Assembly (NCBI RefSeq): GCF_005405405.1
Contig: NZ_BJDZ01000010.1
Span: 1-64,000 of the forward strand
Origin: Lactiplantibacillus plajomi
Lineage (GTDB): Bacteria > Bacillota > Bacilli > Lactobacillales > Lactobacillaceae
DNA length: 64,000 bases
Direction of reading: 5' to 3'
Shown here in pieces: positions 55,835 through 62,049 of the stretch. Under the pieces are notes generated by a model. The model made no database searches. It had not been told where the DNA came from and saw only the letters and a list, made by a program, of their open reading frames with translations. How positions within the stretch are numbered: the stretch's first letter is position 1; each line of letters starts with the position of its first letter. A program made the translations under genes and the position numbers.

Positions 55835-56568
55835 ATCTGATAAATTGGACGGGAATGGTAATCCTTGCCATCGTAGGAACAATTAAGCTTGAAACGTTTG
55901 TGGTGGTGATGCAAATAATATGGTTTTTCGTTGGTTTTTACTTAGATTGTGTGGTTACACGAAACATTGAGAAAGGCACAGGCTTCAGAACGGAATTTGA
56001 TCATTATGTGTTTGGCTGGTCATCTAAATTGCCAGACTCAACTGTTCGACAAGCAAAACTGGCGATGTCTACGCACCCAAAATGGGTAGTTACTCAGACT
56101 ACTCACAATGGCAGTAATCCACAGAAGGGCGGCGTAAAAGATTGGTACTACAATAAACCCGCGTGGGATAGGTTACAGGCAACAAAAAATGCTATGTTGG
56201 AAAATACAGGTTTTGATAAGCGCGTTAATCATATGGTGTGTTTGGAAGTAGTGCTGGTTCTTGTCGGCATTATCACGATCGGAGTGATTAATAAAGAAAG
56301 CTTATTCAAGATGCTGGTTGCAATGTTTGTTGTTTTTTCTGTTCCAGTTCGTAAGTTGGGAGATACCATAATGAATGTGCTGGAAGTTCAGAATGAAAAT
56401 TCACAACTTGAGCGAGATATAGAAAAAGCCACTAGTGTTAGCGAGTTAGTAGATGCTCAAAATAAGATCAATAAAAAGAGACTGATTCCAAATACTAGCC
56501 CAATGTTTGCATACTGGCTGCTTAGAAGAAGAGTGGATAAAATTTTTCATAATACGACATTGTCTTGA
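55723..56568 (+). CDS. S-4TM-type CBASS effector
   Basis: A 281-residue membrane protein with two pairs of helices (about residues 37-57 and 60-81; 165-187 and 192-210) and a soluble middle containing GVKDWYYNKPAW, then a C-terminal charged coiled region (ERDIEKATSVSELVDAQNK). This is the SMODS-associating 4TM effector pattern: on binding the cyclic nucleotide it is thought to disrupt the inner membrane. TTG 55723 has GGAGGA 9-10 nt upstream and lies inside the E2-like gene in another frame. Start choice is supported only by that RBS. Confidence 0.85.
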   Translation: MASNDSSKNTIWTRQNTDDALIVQAASRWFYNTADWLNLINWTGMVILAIVGTIKLETFVVVMQIIWFFVGFYLDCVVTRNIEKGTGFRTEFDHYVFGWSSKLPDSTVRQAKLAMSTHPKWVVTQTTHNGSNPQKGGVKDWYYNKPAWDRLQATKNAMLENTGFDKRVNHMVCLEVVLVLVGIITIGVINKESLFKMLVAMFVVFSVPVRKLGDTIMNVLEVQNENSQLERDIEKATSVSELVDAQNKINKKRLIPNTSPMFAYWLLRRRVDKIFHNTTLS

Positions 56569-57037
56569 TTTTTAATCTCATGTTTCTTGTGAGTGATGAT
56601 GCATGTTTATAACTCCGTATCATGACGATCCTTGTCGATGATACGGTTTTTTATTGGATATCGATCCTGTTGCCAATAATTCCGGTTATAAAAATGTCAG
56701 TCTGACGGATCGTTAACATTAAGAGTTTGTTACAGTACCAGCTTTTGTTTCAAAACGTGTCCCACAAACTGTCTGTATATGTTGAGAGCGAAAGTTCTCG
56801 CAGACCTTCCGGAGGGGTCTTGCAACGTACGCCGCCGTGCGCGGCGTGCAGCGCGAAAGCCGCTAGCGCGAGCGGCGGCGGTCGGCGTTAGCCGGCCGCC
56901 ACAAGCCCCCGGTCTCTAATAGGGGGGCAAATATTAGAGACAAAATACACGTAAGTAGGACGAAAGCGCCGGTGGCAAGCCACTTTGCGTAAGCAGAAAG
57001 AAGGCTTTGCTGTCAGGTCGCTTCGAAAGGAGCTAAC
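56569..57037. other. Hairpin-rich candidate origin (dso/oriT) upstream of rep
   Basis: No gene. From 56859 the sequence is very GC-rich and packed with inverted repeats: GCCGCT/AGCGGC (56859-56876), GGCGGTCGGC/GCCGGCCGCC (56877-56900), and a perfect 10-bp GTCTCTAATA/TATTAGAGAC with a 10-nt loop (56912-56941). Placement directly before the Rep_trans gene suggests replication or mobilization origin. Confidence 0.6.
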
Positions 57038-58318
57038 ATGCTGAAAGATTTGAACTTAGTCGGCGGGATGACGAATACCGACTGGCTAAACCAGTTTCAT
57101 GATGAGATGCGCACGCACAAGATCACTCAGGGCCAATTAGCGAAGACGGCTGATTACAGTCGATCGCATTTGAACCAGCTGCTGACGGGAAACAAGCCGA
57201 TTAACCAACAAGCGCGGTTGCGATTGACGTTGGCACTGCGGTCGTTGACCGGCCAGAACAACGTTGACGTCTGTATTGATTACTTGGGCGTTACCTTCAA
57301 GTCGCACGACTATGAAGAACTGGTGACCGAACTGTTCCAGATTAACCTGAATCACTTTAATCTCAAAGAAGGGGCGCGATACGGGTACGCGGCGACCTTC
57401 AAATGTGGTGAAATCGATGTGTTGCTGTCGCCGTATCAAGATGTGAATGCAGACGGTTATGATCCAAGCGAAGACAGTGGCACAATGATTGAACTGAAGG
57501 GCCAAGGCTGCCGCTATGTTGAATCGTATTTGCGCCAGCAGAATCGCACCTGGTACGACTTCCTAGAGACGTGCATTGCGCTTGACGGTCATTTCACCCG
57601 AGTTGACCTCGCCATCAATGATCGCAATGGCTTGCTTGACGTACCAACCTTGATTGAGAAGTGTGACCGTGATGAATTCACCTCACGTTTTCATGGTTTC
57701 CGAGATAATCGCACCAAGCAGTGGAAGGTATCGGGCAGAACCTTGTATCTGGGGTCGCCGCAAAGTGAAGTGTACTTCTGTATTTACGACAAGGCTTTTG
57801 AGCAACACCAGAAGCACCCTGAGATTGCGATTGAAGATCAGCCGATACGGACACGCTTTGAAGTCCGGTTACGTCGCAAACGCGCCGCTGCGGCAATTAA
57901 GAATTTGTTGGCAGAGCATGATCCAGAGAAAGTTGTGTTCGGCATCATCAACCGCTACCTGCGTTTTTTGACGCCGAGTCACAAAGCGAAGAGTCAGTGG
58001 GCGACAGATCCGCGCTGGGATGCTTTCATCGGCAATTATCGCGACAAGCTGCGACTTTCTACCAATCCTGAACCATTGAGTTACGCGCACATTACCCGTT
58101 GGCTCAAGAAGCAGGTCGCGCCGTCGCTGAAGATGTTGCAGCTGATTGATCAGTACAATGGCACTACTGAGCTGAAGGCGATTATTGACGGCGGCAAGTT
58201 GACGCAACGCCACTGGGACTTGATTCACCACTATCAGCATCACCGCAACGGCGTTTTGACGGATTCAGAACCGAGTGAGACATCAAAAAAGAGCGACTAT
58301 GCCGACCAAAGCAAGTAG
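57038..58318 (+). CDS. HTH-Rep_trans replication initiator / relaxase
   Basis: A 426-residue protein. Residues 1-75 are a helix-turn-helix (KITQGQLAKTADYSRSHLNQLLTG); the rest matches the Rep_trans family of rolling-circle initiators, related to pT181 RepC and Tn916 Orf20. LTRVDLAINDRNG-type segment (HFTRVDLAIND) and YDKAFEQ (Tyr near residue 249), a likely catalytic Tyr, are present. It would nick the origin and can mobilize the element in trans. AGGAG precedes ATG 57038. GC-balanced, unlike the CBASS genes. Confidence 0.82.
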   Translation: MLKDLNLVGGMTNTDWLNQFHDEMRTHKITQGQLAKTADYSRSHLNQLLTGNKPINQQARLRLTLALRSLTGQNNVDVCIDYLGVTFKSHDYEELVTELFQINLNHFNLKEGARYGYAATFKCGEIDVLLSPYQDVNADGYDPSEDSGTMIELKGQGCRYVESYLRQQNRTWYDFLETCIALDGHFTRVDLAINDRNGLLDVPTLIEKCDRDEFTSRFHGFRDNRTKQWKVSGRTLYLGSPQSEVYFCIYDKAFEQHQKHPEIAIEDQPIRTRFEVRLRRKRAAAAIKNLLAEHDPEKVVFGIINRYLRFLTPSHKAKSQWATDPRWDAFIGNYRDKLRLSTNPEPLSYAHITRWLKKQVAPSLKMLQLIDQYNGTTELKAIIDGGKLTQRHWDLIHHYQHHRNGVLTDSEPSETSKKSDYADQSK

Positions 58319-58395
58319 TCACCCTTCACAGATAAGATTTGGGTCCTATCTGGTTTGATTATCTCACTTCAATCAATGAGAAGGAAGTGACGTAA

Positions 58396-58602
58396 TTGGA
58401 TAAGAGTTTTGTCTGCTATCAAGATCTGATGGCATTAGGTTTTAAGCAGCACACCGCGCGCAATATTATTAGACAAGCGAAGCAAAGGATGGTACAAAAG
58501 GGTTATCCCTTGTATCTCAACCGAAACTTAGGGCGCGTGCCGCGTTCTGTCGTTGAGTCCATTCTCGGGTCACCGATGAATGGAGCTGTTGAGAATGAGT
58601 AA
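58396..58602 (+). CDS. DUF3173/excisionase-like small protein
   Basis: A 68-residue basic protein (YQDLMALGFKQHTARNIIRQAKQRMV, then GRVPRSVVESILG), resembling the DUF3173 family found next to Tn916-type integrases, possibly an excisionase. TTG 58396 has GAAGGAAG upstream. Its 3' end overlaps the integrase start region by 8 bp. Confidence 0.75.
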   Translation: MDKSFVCYQDLMALGFKQHTARNIIRQAKQRMVQKGYPLYLNRNLGRVPRSVVESILGSPMNGAVENE

Positions 58603-59869
58603 AACCAAATATCCAGGCGTATTCATAGACGCCAAAGGTAACTTCTACTATGAAACCGAGTTGGGCACCGATAAGATGAGTGGCAAGCGCGTCCGCAAGA
58701 AAGGGCGGAAGGACAGTCAAGGAATGCCATTCAACACTGCGTTTGCGGCGAACAAGGAACTTACGCGGGTGAAGCGTGAATATCATGAGGCGCATGGGTT
58801 TACGAACTTTCGCATGACCTACCGCCAGTTCATGAAAGACGCGTATATCCCAGCGTACAAAACCGACGTGGAGGAAAGCACCTTCGCTGTCCGTAATCGC
58901 AGCTTTGATATCTGTATCGCCCGCTTTGGCGACCAGCTGTTGCGCGATATCGATATCACCGACGTGCAGAACTTCCGCACGTGGCTGCTCACGGATGAAA
59001 AAGACGGCGGTGCGGGCTACTCGCAAGGCTATGCTGGTTTGGTGTTCGGCTGCTTCCGCAAGTCCCTTGACCATGCGATGCAGATGCAGTACCTGTCCAG
59101 CAATGTGTCGAAGCGGGTCAAGGCGATTCCTAAGGCCAAAAGCAGCGTGCCGTTCTGGACGAAAGCTGAGTTTGAACAAGTCATCGCGCAAATCTGCATT
59201 GATGACATTTACGGTCACCTGAACTTCGTGATGTTGTGGCTGTACTTCCTGACTGGCGTGCGCGTCAACGAAGGCACGGCGCTGTGGTGGCGAGATGTTG
59301 ATCTCGCCAAGAAGCAGCTACACGTTGACCACATGCTGGTGATGAAGAACCGGCATGACTGGGAGCGCCACGACTACACGAAGACAGACAGCGGCAAGCG
59401 CATCTTGACGCTTGATGATGACACCGTGGCAATTCTACGGCGCTGGCGCGAGGTGCAGCATAGTTTCGGTCTGGGTGGGGTAGATGATTTCGTCATGACC
59501 TACGATGGCTTGCCGATGACCAAGTCCACGATCTCGCGGATTATCCACCGCTACGCCAAGTTGGCGCAGGTGCACCCAGTCGAAGGCAAAGGGCTGCGCC
59601 ACAGTCATGCGTCGTATCTCATCAATGAGTTCAACGTCTCCGTACTGGTGTTGTCCAAGCGCTTAGGCCATTCGTCACCTGAGATCACGCTGAAGCACTA
59701 CTCGCACTTATGGGGCGGACTGGATGCAGATATCGCCGAACAGATTGCGGGTAACATCACGATCAAGACGGCGGGTCAGAATCAGGTGCGGTTCGTGGGG
59801 AATCAGGCGGTAAAGTACGATCAACTAAGCCCCGCCAAACTCCCCGCCAAAACAGCAGTTGAGGCATAG
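58595..59869 (+). CDS. int: Tyrosine recombinase/integrase
   Basis: A 424-residue Tn916-type integrase. N-terminal arm-binding domain (KYPGVFIDAKGNFYYETELGTDKMSGKR), core-binding domain, and C-terminal catalytic domain with TGVRVNEG (Arg), HSHASYL (His-x-x-Arg variant), RLGHSS and LKHYSHLW (Tyr near residue 369). It excises and inserts the element at the end of guaA. ATG 58595 follows GGAG by 9 nt. The last codons carry two copies of the arm-site repeat. Confidence 0.93.
   Translation: MSKTKYPGVFIDAKGNFYYETELGTDKMSGKRVRKKGRKDSQGMPFNTAFAANKELTRVKREYHEAHGFTNFRMTYRQFMKDAYIPAYKTDVEESTFAVRNRSFDICIARFGDQLLRDIDITDVQNFRTWLLTDEKDGGAGYSQGYAGLVFGCFRKSLDHAMQMQYLSSNVSKRVKAIPKAKSSVPFWTKAEFEQVIAQICIDDIYGHLNFVMLWLYFLTGVRVNEGTALWWRDVDLAKKQLHVDHMLVMKNRHDWERHDYTKTDSGKRILTLDDDTVAILRRWREVQHSFGLGGVDDFVMTYDGLPMTKSTISRIIHRYAKLAQVHPVEGKGLRHSHASYLINEFNVSVLVLSKRLGHSSPEITLKHYSHLWGGLDADIAEQIAGNITIKTAGQNQVRFVGNQAVKYDQLSPAKLPAKTAVEA
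59829..59850. repeat. Right integrase arm-type sites (candidate)
   Basis: GCCCCGCCAA (59829-59838) and TCCCCGCCAA (59841-59850), 12 bp apart, inside the 3' end of int. The pair matches the left-end pair at 47791-47812. Confidence 0.6.
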
Positions 59870-59910
59870 AAAGCTAGTGGTGGCGCGGGTTAGCGCCGCT
59901 GAAAATACGC

Positions 59911-59923
59911 TTGAATGGGAATA
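59911..59923. repeat. attR core, 13-bp direct repeat
   Basis: TTGAATGGGAATA, identical to the guaA end. The original guaA downstream sequence resumes after it, with a terminator at 59983. Confidence 0.88.
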
Positions 59924-59982
59924 GATCGCGGCTGGGATAACTGGTTGTGATTGAGAACCATTCGAATTAAATAGCGATTAAG

Positions 59983-60017
59983 AAAGCACGATTACCGTAA
60001 TGGTAGTCGTGCTTTTT
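59983..60017 (+). terminator. Terminator downstream of attR (native guaA terminator)
   Basis: AAGCACGATTACC / GGTAGTCGTGCTT hairpin with T run. In an excised state it would be the guaA terminator. Confidence 0.88.
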
Positions 60018-60140
60018 GACGTGGCATTGTAACTTCATATAGTTAAGATATATAATAATAATTGTTTGATAAACATTTTATAATGGTATGGTTTTAGTAG
60101 AAACAAACCATTATAAGGGAACATGGTTGGAGGGAGTAAG

Positions 60141-61161
60141 ATGCAAAGAAAGCGTCACTTATGGATTTGGGTTATTATCGTTGCTTTACTGATTGGTCTA
60201 GGGGCCTGGTTAGTGGTTAAGAATAAGTCTAGTAATACACAACGAGCCGATCAGGTTGAGTCAAGCTCGAATCGTTCATCAGCAACTAAAAGAAAAACGG
60301 TCGTACAAAGTCAATCGAAAAAGGAAGCAAATTAATAGCATAACGCCCGAAGAAACGGCGTTGGTAATTGCTTATTACGGCGCAAAAAACTTTAACGATA
60401 GTGATGGTTGGTCGTCCGTTTACAATCAATTGAGCAACGGCACCTTAAAATTGATGCTGAGTAGCAAGTATAATAAAGAGTTAGCTAAACCGGGAACGGG
60501 GGTACAATATGTTTTCGTTAAAAAGCAGTCGGACACTAGTAAATTGACGATAAGAAACGCCCCTAGTTATACACTTGAAAATGATCAGACGGTTAACTTT
60601 TATCAGCCTTACAATTATGAAAATACAATTCAACGAGTTGGTTTAGAGGAAATCATTGATTTTGGGAATGAACATGAAATCGCTGGGCAGATTAAGCAGC
60701 GTGAAAAAAACGTTACGTTGACGGATGTGCGTAAAACTGAAACCAATAATACACTAACTGAAAATGACTTGAATGATGATCCAAACTACCTTTTTGAAAA
60801 GGCTTTAGTCTTCTACGGTACCCAACGTGGAACATCTGATGAATGGAAGTCGTTGAAAAAGATGATTGCGGAAGAGACGGTTAAACTGGAGTTTTCGGGT
60901 AGTGCTTCAGAGGGAACGCAGATTGTCTTGCAACAAGCGGGAAGTACCGGAGCGTTGATTTTTTATGAAAGTGCAAGTACGGGGCATCCCGCACTTTATA
61001 ATTTTGGGCATCTTACGGGTACCGATGAAGATGATTACAAATTTGGTGATACGGGGAATTCAAACGTTGGTTACACCGTTAAGGAACTATTACCCTATAT
61101 CAATTCACACGGTGGTCGGGCTGCGGTTGAAAAGATGCCAATTGACCAATATTTACCGTAA
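60141..61161 (+). pseudogene. Frameshifted membrane-anchored protein of unknown function
   Basis: The first part encodes MQRKRHLWIWVIIVALLIG, an N-terminal membrane helix, then a Ser/Lys-rich linker ending KKEAN at 60335. A +1 shift near 60315-60330 (an AAAAAGG tract) leads into the second frame, open to 61161, with SITPEETALVIAYYGAKN and a second, similar module starting YLFEKALVFYGTQRG: two related domains of about 130 residues, suggesting an internal duplication. I do not recognise the family. ATG 60141 is behind GGAGGGAG. Broken, or a sequencing error in the homopolymer. Confidence 0.65.
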
Positions 61162-61242
61162 TAAATGTTATTCATCTGTGGCAAAAAAATTAAGCTACGT
61201 AGAGTAAGTGACTCGATTCTAAAATTATCAGAAGTAGACTAA

Positions 61243-61275
61243 CAGCACGATTACCAGTCATGGCAATCGTGCTGT
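61243..61275 (+). terminator. Terminator of duplicated-domain gene
   Basis: CAGCACGATTACC / GGCAATCGTGCTG hairpin; its stem sequence closely resembles the terminator at 59983. Confidence 0.8.
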
Positions 61276-61324
61276 TGGTATATTCGGAGACTATTTTGAT
61301 TTAAGAGGGGAGTTTATCTGAGAA

Positions 61325-61792
61325 CTACCCTAGCTTAGTTAAATGCTCAACAATAATCCTTGCATTCGTTCGCTGCCACGGCTGGCGCCAAATGAACTTA
61401 GTTACGGTGGCTTTTAACTTACCAGAGATGGTTTCGATAATAAGAAAATAAGTTAAGCCGTGGTTTTTAACCTGCACCCGGGTCATTTCGGCAAAGGGGA
61501 TGAAGCCATTTTCACCAGTAAACTGGCTGTGTAGGTCCAAGCCCAAAACTAACAGACCGTCTTTTTCCAAACTCAGGTCAAAGTACGCTTGTGATAGGGC
61601 GCTAAGCGGACCAAATCCAGGTAAATTTTGAAAATAGCCGTAAACGTACGGGGCTTCACCGGTAAAGCCAATTTGATGCCGATAAGCCATAATGCGTTCG
61701 GGTGAAGAGTCTTGCACTTTGGCGACGGGGTGAGGTGGTTGAACGGTTAGCTGAATCTTAGGCTGGTCATGAGTACCGGTTGGTTGGGTCAA
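61325..61792 (-). CDS. Hypothetical protein
   Basis: A 155-residue protein, unrecognised. TTG 61792 has GGAGG 7 nt upstream on the minus strand. The middle and C-terminal parts are beta-rich (GLLVLGLDLHSQF, FIPFAEMTRVQVKNHGLTYFLIIETISGKLKATV), reminiscent of a PH-like fold, with an unstructured Pro/Gln-rich N terminus. Monocistronic. No signal peptide or membrane helix seen. Function unknown. Confidence 0.7.
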   Translation of the reverse strand: MTQPTGTHDQPKIQLTVQPPHPVAKVQDSSPERIMAYRHQIGFTGEAPYVYGYFQNLPGFGPLSALSQAYFDLSLEKDGLLVLGLDLHSQFTGENGFIPFAEMTRVQVKNHGLTYFLIIETISGKLKATVTKFIWRQPWQRTNARIIVEHLTKLG

Positions 61793-62049
61793 AATTGAAC
61801 CTCCAAAAATATTTTAAATGACGGTGCCATAAGCGTTAAATTCATCGTGTCAAGTGTGGTGATGAGCCTAGCGACGGCAAATTAATCAGTTTAATTATAA
61901 GTGATGATTAAGTAATTATAAATATATTAATTAAAACGGGTGAAGTTTCGGTCGCGGGTAGCTTTTGACTGCCTGAGTTCATTCACCGCGATGGCATAAT
62001 TGCAACGGATGCTTTAAGCTTAAAGTATAACAAAAACGGTGGTGGGAAA
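61793..62049. other. Intergenic region before the helicase-like gene
   Basis: Contains a TATAAC -10-like box near 62025 and an imperfect RBS GGTGGG; otherwise AT-rich with nothing else recognised. Confidence 0.4.

Larger units (their letters stand above)
47689..59923. mobile_element. Mobilizable integrative element in guaA carrying RM and CBASS
   Basis: About 12.2 kb between 13-bp repeats TTGAATGGGAATA at 47689-47701 (guaA end) and 59911-59923. Cargo order: hsdM, hsdS, hsdR, CD-NTase, E2-like, 4-TM effector, hairpin-rich region, HTH-Rep_trans, DUF3173-like, tyrosine integrase. The RM/CBASS half is more AT-rich than the rep/int half, suggesting a mosaic. No relaxase of the MOB type, coupling protein or mating-pair genes; it must rely on a helper or on the Rep protein as relaxase. 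guaA is a known insertion site of such islands. Confidence 0.88.
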
